DNA of 64,000 bases, from positions 62,001 to 126,000 of the forward strand of contig DASTXR010000006.1 of the NCBI GenBank assembly GCA_035765415.1. The letters are read 5' to 3'. The notes below the pieces were generated by a model. That model was given only the letters and a program-made list of their open reading frames with translations, made no database searches and was not told the origin of the DNA. The position numbers and the translations under genes were made by a program. Below are positions 44,915-52,885 of the stretch, one piece after another (position 1 is the first letter of the stretch; every line of letters starts with the position of its first letter). The DNA is from CADEED01 sp035765415. Lineage in GTDB: Bacteria > Pseudomonadota > Gammaproteobacteria > Steroidobacterales > Steroidobacteraceae.

Positions 44915-46336
44915 ATGAAGAAGCCATTGCTGTTCGTGTTGCTGTGCGCGCTCGTGACTGGCATCAGCGGCCTCGCGCTCTCGGCCGGGAAACCGCGCGT
45001 GTTCGTGCTCACCGACATCGAGAACGAGCCCGATGACGCCATGTCGATGGTGCGGTTTCTCGTGTACTCCAATCAGTGGGATGTCGAAGGCCTGGCGGCG
45101 ACCACATCCATCCATCAGCAGAAGAAGGTAGCGCCCTGGCGCATCCGCGAAATCGTCGATGCCTATGCCAAGGTGCGTGACAACCTCGAACTGCACGAGC
45201 CTGGCTTCCCGAGCGCGGATTCACTGCGTGCGCTCATCGCCTCCGGCCGCCCGGACTTCGGGATGGCGGCCGTGGGAAAAGACATGGACTCGCCGGCTTC
45301 CGAACTACTCATCGCCGCGGTCGACAAAAAAGACGCCAGGCCACTGTGGGTGCCGGTATGGGGCGGTCCCAACGTGCTCGCGCAGGCGCTATGGAAAGTG
45401 CGCGCCACGCGCCCGCCCGCGGAACTGCAGAAGTTCGTCACCAGGCTGCGCGTCTACACGATTTCGGATCAGGACGACAGCGGTCCGTGGATCCGCAAGA
45501 CTTTTCCGGAGCTGTTCTACATCGCCAGCCCCGGCGTTCACGACGGTGGTGCGTATCACTTTTCGACCTGGAGCGGCATCGGCGGCGATCGATTTCATGG
45601 CCGCTTCACGGGCGCGGATTTTTCCATCGTCGACAACCCCTGGCTCGACGCGCACATCCGCTCCAAAGGGCCGCTGGGCGCACAACATCCGCAAGTGAAA
45701 TTCCTCATGGAAGGCGACACGCCGAGCTTTCTCAATCTCATCGGCAACGGCCTCGGCGTCCCCGAGCATCCGGATTGGGGCGGCTGGGGTGGCCGCTACG
45801 AGTTCTACACACCGCGCATGCGCAAGTGGTTCGACGAACCCGAGTCGCGGCCGTTCTGGTCCGATGCCGAAGACGAAGTTCAGGGCGCAGATGGCCACTG
45901 GCATACCTCTAACAAGGCGACGATCTGGCGCTGGCGCGAGGCTTTCCAGAATGACTTCGCCGCGCGCATGGACTGGACCGTCAGGCCTCATGCAGCCGCG
46001 AATCATCCACCCGTGGCGCGTATCGCGCACCCGGACCAGCTCGCCGCCAAACCGGGCGAGCGCGTGGCGTTGAGCGCCGAAGGCTCCGCCGATCCGGATG
46101 GCAACGCGCTCTCTTTTTCATGGTTCTACTATCCGGAGCCCGGAACGCTGACCGTGGCCACCGGGCGAACCGGCGCGCCAGTGACCATCGACAACGCGAA
46201 TGAGCGCGATGCGTCTTTCGTCGTGCCCAAAACGTTCTTCAGGCCCGGGACCATGCACATCATTCTCGCCGTCACCGACAAGGGCACTCCGCCGCTCACG
46301 CGGTATCGCCGCGTCATCGTCACCGTCGCAAAATAG
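44915..46336 (+). CDS. Secreted Sde182/DUF1593-family nucleoside-hydrolase-like protein
   Basis: The 473-aa protein has an N-terminal signal peptide (MKKPLLFVLLCALVTGISGL...). The DUF1593 domain begins RVFVLTDIENEPDDAMSMVR, the calcium-binding DxxNEPDD pattern related to nucleoside hydrolases, and continues to about residue 350. The C-terminal Ig-like Sde182 region holds SAEGSADPDGNALSFSWFYY. Homologues occur in polysaccharide utilisation contexts. I use ATG 44915 because it opens directly into the signal peptide. It lies 33 bp after the oxidase and 45 bp before the flavin monooxygenase, suggesting an operon. The substrate is unknown. Confidence 0.85.
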   Translation: MKKPLLFVLLCALVTGISGLALSAGKPRVFVLTDIENEPDDAMSMVRFLVYSNQWDVEGLAATTSIHQQKKVAPWRIREIVDAYAKVRDNLELHEPGFPSADSLRALIASGRPDFGMAAVGKDMDSPASELLIAAVDKKDARPLWVPVWGGPNVLAQALWKVRATRPPAELQKFVTRLRVYTISDQDDSGPWIRKTFPELFYIASPGVHDGGAYHFSTWSGIGGDRFHGRFTGADFSIVDNPWLDAHIRSKGPLGAQHPQVKFLMEGDTPSFLNLIGNGLGVPEHPDWGGWGGRYEFYTPRMRKWFDEPESRPFWSDAEDEVQGADGHWHTSNKATIWRWREAFQNDFAARMDWTVRPHAAANHPPVARIAHPDQLAAKPGERVALSAEGSADPDGNALSFSWFYYPEPGTLTVATGRTGAPVTIDNANERDASFVVPKTFFRPGTMHIILAVTDKGTPPLTRYRRVIVTVAK

Positions 46337-46381
46337 TCGAGAAACTTGAGCGGCCGGGACCGCGAGCCGTACCATCGCGCC

Positions 46382-47536
46382 ATGCCAACGAACGTGCTCG
46401 ACGCGACGCGGGAGCTGTTGCCGCTGATCACCCGGCATCGCGATGACACGGAATCCACGCGGCGCATCGCGCAGCCCGTGGTCGAAGCGCTGCGCAAGGC
46501 GCAACTGGGTCGCCTGGTCATTCCTCGCGGACTGCACGGCCTCGAATTACCCACGCCCGACACGCTCGCGGTGTACGAACTGCTCGCGGGCGCTGAAGCC
46601 TCGGTGGGCTGGATCGTCTGGAACAACACGTTGCCGTGTTTCTGGGGGCGCTTCCTTCGGCCTGCCGCGCGCGCGGAGATCTTCGGCAACCCCGACGCGC
46701 TCTACGCGAGCTCGACGCGGCCGAGCGGCAAGGCCGTCGTCGAAGGTGATGGTTATCGCGTCACGGGGCGCTGGTCGCTGGTGTCGGGTTGCGAGTTGTC
46801 CGAATGGATGGCGCTGCGCTGCGTGGTCGAAGAGAACGGCCAGCCTCGCATGTTGCAGCCGAATGTTCCCGAGACGCGCATGGTCTTCCTGCGCCGCGCC
46901 GACGTTGAAATCCTCGATACCTGGCACACGGGCGGGTTGCGCGGCACGGGCAGTCACGACGTCGTGATCACGGGAAAATTCGTGGCCCATGCACACACCT
47001 GCTTTCCCATGGACGCGTCCACCATCGACGGCGCAATCGGTCGCGTACCCATCGTCTGCAACATGGCGGCGGGCTACGGCTCGCTGTTGTTAGGCCTGGG
47101 TCACGCCGCGATCGACGCGCTGATGGAGCTGTCGCTGCACAAACCGGCGGTGGATCCCGGCCCCAGGCTCGGCGAGCGGCCGGCGGTGCTGGCGGCCATC
47201 GCAGAACACCGGGCGTGCATCGCGGCGGCGCGGGAATACCTGCACGCGCGCGTATCAGCGCTGTGGGCGGAAGCCGAGGCAGGCCAGAGGACTATCGACG
47301 GCATCGCGGCGGTGTATGCCGCCGCGCATCACGCGATGGCGCAAGGCCGCGCAGCGGTCGGCGCGATGTACGCGCTCGCCGGCGCGAGCTCGCTGTACAC
47401 GAGCTCGCCGCTCGAGCGTTCGCATCGCGACATGCACGCCATGGCCGCGCATGTCATCGCGCAGCCGATGTGGCTCGAGGACACGGGCCGCGTCGCGCTC
47501 GGCCTCAAACCTTTGAACCCTTTGTACCTGGTGTAA
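46382..47536 (+). CDS. Flavin-dependent monooxygenase / acyl-CoA dehydrogenase-fold protein
   Basis: The 384-aa protein has the acyl-CoA dehydrogenase fold in the group D monooxygenase style (HsaA/HpaB-like): an N-terminal helical part with RGLHGLELPTPDTLAVYELL, a middle beta region (GRWSLVSGCELSEWMALRC; DTWHTGGLRGTGSHDVV, residues about 180-200) and a C-terminal four-helix domain ending in SPLERSHRDMHAMAAH. Such enzymes use reduced flavin and O2 to hydroxylate aromatic or other substrates; a partner flavin reductase is not nearby. ATG 46382 was chosen as the natural N-terminus. Its 3' end overlaps the convergent DUF2231 gene by 32 bp. It may belong to the cluster as a tailoring gene, but this is not shown. 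Confidence 0.82.
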   Translation: MPTNVLDATRELLPLITRHRDDTESTRRIAQPVVEALRKAQLGRLVIPRGLHGLELPTPDTLAVYELLAGAEASVGWIVWNNTLPCFWGRFLRPAARAEIFGNPDALYASSTRPSGKAVVEGDGYRVTGRWSLVSGCELSEWMALRCVVEENGQPRMLQPNVPETRMVFLRRADVEILDTWHTGGLRGTGSHDVVITGKFVAHAHTCFPMDASTIDGAIGRVPIVCNMAAGYGSLLLGLGHAAIDALMELSLHKPAVDPGPRLGERPAVLAAIAEHRACIAAAREYLHARVSALWAEAEAGQRTIDGIAAVYAAAHHAMAQGRAAVGAMYALAGASSLYTSSPLERSHRDMHAMAAHVIAQPMWLEDTGRVALGLKPLNPLYLV

Positions 47537-47951
47537 TCCCGACTCCGAACTCGTAGACCAGCTTCCCGCCGACCCATGCCCCGTACGTCATGGCGATAAA
47601 TCCGGTGGCGCTGGCGATTAGGGAGGCGATAGACACCGGGGTCGTCGGTGGATATCCGCGCAACGCCAGCGCCACCAGGAAAATGAGCCATGCGCTGAAC
47701 ATGACCGTGAGGTGAGTGATCGCGGGGTCGCGTGCCGGCGAATCCTTCGGAAGGTCGACGAAGTCGAACACTCCCGCGATCGCCGCCAGCAGCCCCGAGA
47801 TGCATCCGAGCGCAAGCGCTCCAAATGCCACGCCCGCAGCCAGTTCCGCGTACCCGAACATCCCAACGACGTCGGCCGCGACCGCGCAACTCCAGAACAC
47901 GATGGGAAAGTGCACCAGCATCGGGTGCACCGGGTGGCCTAACAATCGCAC
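47505..47951 (-). CDS. DUF2231 integral membrane protein
   Basis: The 148-aa protein has four hydrophobic segments and begins LLGHPVHPMLVHFPIVFW, the HPxHPMLVHFP hallmark of DUF2231 proteins (function unknown; sometimes proposed to bind haem or metal through the histidines). It starts with GTG just after the stop of the small membrane gene upstream, so the two form a pair. Confidence 0.85.
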   Translation of the reverse strand: MRLLGHPVHPMLVHFPIVFWSCAVAADVVGMFGYAELAAGVAFGALALGCISGLLAAIAGVFDFVDLPKDSPARDPAITHLTVMFSAWLIFLVALALRGYPPTTPVSIASLIASATGFIAMTYGAWVGGKLVYEFGVGITPGTKGSKV

Positions 47952-47954
47952 GCG

Positions 47955-48308
47955 TCAGGTCATCAGCACGTATTCGGCCGCGACCAGCGTGAGGAACCCT
48001 GCGACTGCCAGCAGTGCATGGCCGACCACCAGCCCCGAAGGCAGTGCGCGCCCGCGCAAGTGGGAGCTCAGCAGTGCAAAACCGCCGAGCGCCGCAACCA
48101 CCAGCAGGCCGAGGGCGATCGCCGGTGCGCCTTGCATGCCCGCCTTGACGACGGCGAGCAGCAGCACGACGAGGCCGGAAGCGGCGAAGAGTCCATGCAA
48201 CACCGCGAGCACGGGGCGTGGCGGTGAGATCTTCTTGAAATGCATTACCGCCATGATCAGACCCGCAACCGCAGCGATGGCGAAAAGCAGAATTGAGAAT
48301 TGGTACAT
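47955..48308 (-). CDS. Small four-helix membrane protein of unknown function
   Basis: The 117-aa protein is almost entirely hydrophobic: MYQFSILLFAIAAVAGLIMA, then three further segments ending VAAEYVLMT. No known domain is recognised. ATG 48308 opens directly into the first segment; the longer open frame upstream is dominated by the antisense of the ferritin-like gene. It is co-directional with DUF2231 and separated from it by 3 bp. Confidence 0.75.
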   Translation of the reverse strand: MYQFSILLFAIAAVAGLIMAVMHFKKISPPRPVLAVLHGLFAASGLVVLLLAVVKAGMQGAPAIALGLLVVAALGGFALLSSHLRGRALPSGLVVGHALLAVAGFLTLVAAEYVLMT

Positions 48309-48449
48309 AACTAGTCTCCGCTGCGCATAGGTGCGCTGTACCCCTCCAATGCAGCGCACTCCCCTAATGTTCCCCCTTTGCATCCGGACGCCCGGCGGCC
48401 GCGTATCCACGCACGGGTAGACAATTCCAACCATTCCGAGGATCGCTCC

Positions 48450-49034
48450 ATGTCCAAAAACACATTGTTTTCGCGCCGCTCGCTGATCTCGCGGGCCGGC
48501 CAGATCTCGCTGTCGGCCGGCGCGCTGGCGCTGCTGGCCGGAAACGAAAGCCTCGCGGGCAAACACGCGTCCGCCGGCGGCAATGACGTCGCCATTCTCA
48601 ACGTCGCGCTCGGCCTCGAGCACGAAGCCATCGCCGCCTATCAGATCGGCGCCGAGAGCGGACTGCTGCAGAAGCCGGTGCTCGACGTGGCTGTGCTCTT
48701 CCAGGGACAGCACAAGGGCCACCGCGACGCGCTCGTGGCCACCATCGAGAAACTCGGCGGCAAACCCGTGATGGCGATGGCGACCGAGGATTACATGAAG
48801 AGCGCCAAGCTCAAGGTGTCCTCGATCAGGAGCCAGGCCGACGTGCTCATGCTCGCGCAGCGCCTGGAGCTCGGCGCCGTCAACGCCTATCTCGGCGTCA
48901 TTCCGGCGTTCGGCGATCGCGAACTCGCCAAGGTGGCAGGCCGCCTCGCCGCCGATGAGACCATGCACTACACGGCGCTGACGCAGGCCATGGGTGCTGC
49001 GCTGCCCAGTGCGGCGCTGAGTTATGGCGCCTAA
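48450..49034 (+). CDS. Tat-exported ferritin-like domain protein
   Basis: The 194-aa protein has a twin-arginine leader (FSRRSLISRAGQISLSAGAL). The mature part is a four-helix ferritin-like bundle with regularly spaced acidic/His residues: LGLEHEAIAAYQ (about 54-65), FQGQHKGHRDAL (about 87), RLELGAVNAYLGVIP and AADETMHYTAL, consistent with a di-iron site. Homologues are annotated as ferritin-like or periplasmic DUF4439/Ferritin_2-type proteins. It overlaps the cytochrome c gene by 11 nt, so the pair may act together in periplasmic redox or oxidative-stress chemistry. Confidence 0.85.
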   Translation: MSKNTLFSRRSLISRAGQISLSAGALALLAGNESLAGKHASAGGNDVAILNVALGLEHEAIAAYQIGAESGLLQKPVLDVAVLFQGQHKGHRDALVATIEKLGGKPVMAMATEDYMKSAKLKVSSIRSQADVLMLAQRLELGAVNAYLGVIPAFGDRELAKVAGRLAADETMHYTALTQAMGAALPSAALSYGA

Positions 49035-49416
49035 CAAGATAGCGGGCGTCGCCCTCGCGTGCGCCGGCGTCATCGCCGGCGCCGCGCATGCGGGCGGCGA
49101 CGCCACGCGCGGCGCTGAGCTGTATTCGGCGCGTTGCGGGGCCTGTCATTCGATCGAGGAAAACGGCGCCGGCCCGCGGCATCTCGGGCTCATCGGCCGG
49201 CGCGCCGGCAGCCAGCCCGAATACGACTACTCGTCCGCGCTGCGGTCCTCGCGAATCGTCTGGACACGCAGGTCTTTGAACCAGTGGTTAGCCAATCCCG
49301 GGGAGCTGGTGCCGGCAAACAAGATGGTCGTGCAGCTGGCGAACGATCCGAAGGATCGTGCCGACCTGATCGAGTACCTGTCGGTCGCGACGAAGGTACC
49401 TATCTCGGGGCGGTGA
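49024..49416 (+). CDS. Periplasmic class I cytochrome c
   Basis: The 130-aa protein has a signal peptide (KIAGVALACAGVIAGAAHA), one haem c attachment motif CGACH (residues about 38-42) and a distal Met candidate in VPANKMVVQL. GPRHLGLIGRRAGS and YDYSSALRSS are typical of the c2/iso-1-like group. It probably carries electrons for the ferritin-like partner or a respiratory oxidase. Confidence 0.92.
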   Translation: MAPNKIAGVALACAGVIAGAAHAGGDATRGAELYSARCGACHSIEENGAGPRHLGLIGRRAGSQPEYDYSSALRSSRIVWTRRSLNQWLANPGELVPANKMVVQLANDPKDRADLIEYLSVATKVPISGR

Positions 49417-49498
49417 AACCCATCTACCTCTTTTGGTGGGTACGTCTCCCTCTCCAGAGCAGGTCGTTACAGCGCCCGCGTTTGCCCATAGTGAACCC

Positions 49499-50578
49499 AT
49501 GAAATTCAGGGGTGCCATCGCGTCAATCATGTTGCTCGCCGCCGGTGCGGCGACGCCGGCGGCGGCCGCCGACCTGTACGGCCTGCTGCCGGGGCGCGAC
49601 CTGTCCCCATTTGGCTTCCTGCGCCTGGACATGCGGCCGGCCCACGCCGTCGCCATCGAACCCGGCGGCTGGGCGCTCGAAACCGAGTTTGCGTCGCAGA
49701 ACACCTGGGCCATGAGCCCGAAGGTGGAGAAGTACCTGACGGACCTCGAGTCGAGCGGCAGGCGCCAGATCGGCGAAACGGAGCTCGCGGCCATTCGTGA
49801 CCTGCCGGGCGAAAACTACCTCATCGATCTCGAGATGACGGCGGTGGACATGACGCTGCACTACCGCTTCTCGCCGCGCCTGTCGGGCTACCTGGTCACC
49901 ACGGCCGTGGCATTCGACGGCGGTTTTCTCGACAGCACCGTCGAGCGCTTTCACAAGACCTTCGGCTTGAGCTCTTTCGGCCGGCCTGCCGTGGCGCGGG
50001 ACAGCATCAACGTCATCTACGACCTGAAGTCGGCCTCGTACGCCAGTCTCGGCGCGTCATCGGACAGCGGACTGCTCGACCCCACGATCGGGTTGCGTTA
50101 TGCGGGCATTCAGCTCGGCCGTGCCTGGAATCTCTCGATTGAAGGCGCGGTCAAGCTCGCGCTCAACGGCGAACGCCCGATGTTGTCCACCGGACGCTCC
50201 GACTACGGACTGCAGGCCACTGCGCAGTGGCGCGGCGAGCGCCAGGCCTTCTACGCCAACGTGGGCGCGGTGTACTACTCGGGCGGCGAGTTCCTGGTTC
50301 GGCACGAAGCCCAGGTCGTGCCGACGCTGATCCTGGGTTATGAATACGCATTGACGGCGAACACCAACCTCAACATCCAGAGTTATGCGAGCACCAGCAT
50401 GTACTCGCACCGCGACACCGACCTCGAAGAGTTGCTGGGACACAAGTATCAGGTCACCGCCGGCTTCCGGCATCGCCGCGATGACGTCGTGGTTTCATTC
50501 GGAATCACCGAGAACGTGCAGAACATCAACAACACGCCGGACATCGGGTTCCAGTTGGGCGTGGCCTGGCTGCCCTGA
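49499..50578 (+). CDS. DUF3187 outer-membrane protein
   Basis: The 359-aa protein has a signal peptide (MKFRGAIASIMLLAAGAATPAAAA). The remainder alternates polar and apolar residues like a beta-barrel and ends in a terminal aromatic-proximal strand (IGFQLGVAWLP). DLYGLLPGRDLSPFGFLRLD near the mature N-terminus fits DUF3187. Function unknown. I use ATG 49499 because it opens into the signal peptide. Confidence 0.8.
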   Translation: MKFRGAIASIMLLAAGAATPAAAADLYGLLPGRDLSPFGFLRLDMRPAHAVAIEPGGWALETEFASQNTWAMSPKVEKYLTDLESSGRRQIGETELAAIRDLPGENYLIDLEMTAVDMTLHYRFSPRLSGYLVTTAVAFDGGFLDSTVERFHKTFGLSSFGRPAVARDSINVIYDLKSASYASLGASSDSGLLDPTIGLRYAGIQLGRAWNLSIEGAVKLALNGERPMLSTGRSDYGLQATAQWRGERQAFYANVGAVYYSGGEFLVRHEAQVVPTLILGYEYALTANTNLNIQSYASTSMYSHRDTDLEELLGHKYQVTAGFRHRRDDVVVSFGITENVQNINNTPDIGFQLGVAWLP

Positions 50579-50594
50579 TCCTGTTCGCTAATCG

Positions 50595-50610
50595 GCGCAA
50601 CTTCTTGCGC
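50595..50610. terminator. Short hairpin between convergent genes
   Basis: A perfect 6-bp stem with a 4-nt loop (GCGCAA-CTTC-TTGCGC) lies in the 45-bp gap between the convergent DUF3187 and VWA genes. No U-tract follows on either strand, so termination is only a suggestion. Confidence 0.35.
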
Positions 50611-50623
50611 ACGACGCCCTGCC

Positions 50624-51262
50624 CTACAACATGCTGTCGAGGCGATCGAGGTCGTTCACCACGCGCCACTGTCCGCCGGCTTTTTCCACCTGGCCTTTCC
50701 AGTGCTCGAGCCGCGCCGTGTACTGGCGCGGGTCGTAGTTGTCCTTGCGCAGCTTGACCACGTTCAGCGCCACCACGTCGAAGCCCTTGAAGGGCACCTC
50801 CATGTCGCGCACGTAACCTTCCTCGAGATCCTGCTCCAGGTCCGAGAAGATGAGGATGGTCTTTCGACCGGTGCCCTTCTCGTTGAGGAACTCCACGGCC
50901 TGCAGCAGGCCACCGGTGATGTCGGTGTACTGCGCGGCGTTTTCATGCGCGATGAAGTTCTGCACTTTCTGCGCAAATGCGCGCTTCTGGGCATTGGCCG
51001 TGCTCGGACGCTCGTCGAACGTGGTCTTCGCGATGATGTCCTTCTCGCTGAAGCTGCCGGTGTCGATGCGCGCCACCGCAAACGAGTCCGCCGGCTCGAG
51101 CCTGGACAGCGTGTAGAGGATCACGTCCTCGGCCTTGCGCAACTCGCCGCGATAGGTACCGGACGTGTCGAGCAGCAGGTACACACCCGAATTGCGGGCG
51201 ACCGGTGCGGATTGCGTGCACGCCGCGAGCACGATGCACAACAGAACGGACGCGAGTCTCAT
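50624..51262 (-). CDS. VWA-domain lipoprotein
   Basis: The 212-aa protein has a lipoprotein signal with lipobox LAAC (MRLASVLLCIVLAACTQ). The mature part resembles a von Willebrand A domain: VYLLLDTSGTYRGEL (partial MIDAS), ADSFAVARIDTGSF, DITGGLLQAVEF and KTILIFSDLEQDLEEG (FSDLE strand). It overlaps the stop of the membrane-protein gene upstream by 4 nt (ATGA), so the pair is translationally coupled and probably forms an envelope complex of unknown role. Confidence 0.85.
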   Translation of the reverse strand: MRLASVLLCIVLAACTQSAPVARNSGVYLLLDTSGTYRGELRKAEDVILYTLSRLEPADSFAVARIDTGSFSEKDIIAKTTFDERPSTANAQKRAFAQKVQNFIAHENAAQYTDITGGLLQAVEFLNEKGTGRKTILIFSDLEQDLEEGYVRDMEVPFKGFDVVALNVVKLRKDNYDPRQYTARLEHWKGQVEKAGGQWRVVNDLDRLDSML

Positions 51263-52701
51263 GGCGCCACCTCCCTCAGGTCCTGGACCGGCCGCAGGTC
51301 CGGCACCGGCACTTCGGCCCTGTCTTTCGCAACAACCCTCGATTCGAGCCAGAGCGGCACGAACAGCGGCAGGTCGTACAGCCGCTCGGCGAGCGTGCCG
51401 AGATGACGGAAACCGTTGCCGAGCACGCGCATCACCAGCGAGAACGCGCGCATCAGGCCAATGCCGATCAGGCCGAGCACCGTGCGCAACGAGTGCACGA
51501 AGGTCTCGAGCGGGATGGCCACGAACACCAGTGCGAACGGCAGGATGAATCCCATGCCCATCTGCGCCGCGGTGGTGATCCACAGCGAGCCGTTCTCGAC
51601 GGCCATCTCGCCGCCGCGCAGCAGCGCGCTGGTCGCGAGCTCGTCCTGCAGCAGCACTTCACGCATGTAGGCCAGGCCGGCCTCGATGCTGGCGAGCAGC
51701 AGCAGGATGCTGAACGTGATCCAGATCATGCGCACGCGCAGCTTGTCGGGCAGCGCGCCGATCACCGGGAAGAGCCGCGTGATGCGCAGGCTTTCCATGA
51801 GGAACAGGCCCATCGAGATCTCGACCATGATGATGACGAGAGCGGCGATGTCCGCGGTCTTGAACGCGCCGATGAAACTCGTGCCGCCGACCATCTCGGC
51901 CATGGGACGCGCGATGAGCGAGAAATTGATCGCGGCGCCGCCGATGGCCACCAGCAGCACCATCGCCGAGACGAAGAATTGCACCAGCGAGGAAGACGAG
52001 AGAACCGCCAGCGCCTTGTCCTCGCGCTTCACCATCTGCTCGTATTCCTGCATGTGACGGTCGATGCCCGATGAGCGCGACAACAGGCTCTCCGCCTTCT
52101 TGTCGACCTGGGTCAGCAGCTGTTGCACGTCGCGCCAGCGCGGCATCATCGCGCGCAGCAGCTCGTGCCGCTCGGCGCTCGCTTCGCGATAGGCCTCCAT
52201 CGCTTCCTTGTGCGCCTTGACGATGGACTTGTGCATGTCGGCGAGCACGTCGCTGCCGCCGTCCTTGGCCTCGAGCCTGGATACCGCCTCGACGGCGCGC
52301 ACCCAGCCGGGCGGATCCGGCGGAACTTCCACGGCGTCCTGGTGATCCTTCTCGATCTGGCCGATGGCCTCGCTCAGGCCGCGATGCAGGTGCGGGTAGT
52401 TAGCAAGGTCCTTGCGCACGGTCTCGCCGACGCGCGTGAATTCGCGTTCGATGACCCTTTCCTTCGCCTCGCGACCGGCCGCCAGCAGCACCTCGCGGTT
52501 GCGCTCCGCCAGCCGTTCCTGCGCATGCGCCAGGGAATGCGACGCGACGCGCAGGGCGTTGGACAACGCGCTGCTCGCGGTGCGTATCGCCTGGTGCGCG
52601 GTGCGCCGCGCGAAATACATCACCGCGATCAGCAGGACTACTAGGATGGTGGCCGAGAAGAACGGCCAGGGTGTGATCGCAAGAAGCGCGTTCATCGACA
52701 T
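51259..52701 (-). CDS. Large membrane protein with cytoplasmic coiled-coil region
   Basis: The protein has about 480 aa, with one transmembrane segment near the N-terminus (FFSATILVVLLIAVMYF) and a long charged helical region with heptad-like character (about 30-240). Four or more transmembrane segments follow (VQFFVSAMVLLVAIGGAAIN; IAALVIIMVEISMGLFLM; WITFSILLLLASIEAGLAYM; LPFALVFVAIPLETF). No family assigned. I take ATG 52701, although ATG 52695 is equally plausible; an upstream extension of the frame overlaps the divergent promoter region. Coupled to the VWA lipoprotein. Confidence 0.75.
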   Translation of the reverse strand: MSMNALLAITPWPFFSATILVVLLIAVMYFARRTAHQAIRTASSALSNALRVASHSLAHAQERLAERNREVLLAAGREAKERVIEREFTRVGETVRKDLANYPHLHRGLSEAIGQIEKDHQDAVEVPPDPPGWVRAVEAVSRLEAKDGGSDVLADMHKSIVKAHKEAMEAYREASAERHELLRAMMPRWRDVQQLLTQVDKKAESLLSRSSGIDRHMQEYEQMVKREDKALAVLSSSSLVQFFVSAMVLLVAIGGAAINFSLIARPMAEMVGGTSFIGAFKTADIAALVIIMVEISMGLFLMESLRITRLFPVIGALPDKLRVRMIWITFSILLLLASIEAGLAYMREVLLQDELATSALLRGGEMAVENGSLWITTAAQMGMGFILPFALVFVAIPLETFVHSLRTVLGLIGIGLMRAFSLVMRVLGNGFRHLGTLAERLYDLPLFVPLWLESRVVAKDRAEVPVPDLRPVQDLREVAP

Positions 52702-52885
52702 GACTGGCAACCCCGCTGTCGTAGGAAAACCTGTAGACCGGTGGCTTTGCGACCCTTGCTTTCGCAAGGTGTGCCTCAGCAGTGGCCGGAGGGTGCGTGC
52801 GCTTCGCACGTCATGTCAAACACGCGCAGCGTTATGTCGCAGTGAATCCATGAGAGTGTGACCCAGTTCAAGGTACGATCCGCCG

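Noticed and set aside
46084..46100. GGCTCCGCC match to the leader element inside the DUF1593 gene
   Set aside because: Lies within coding sequence, lacks the first hairpin and the promoter context.
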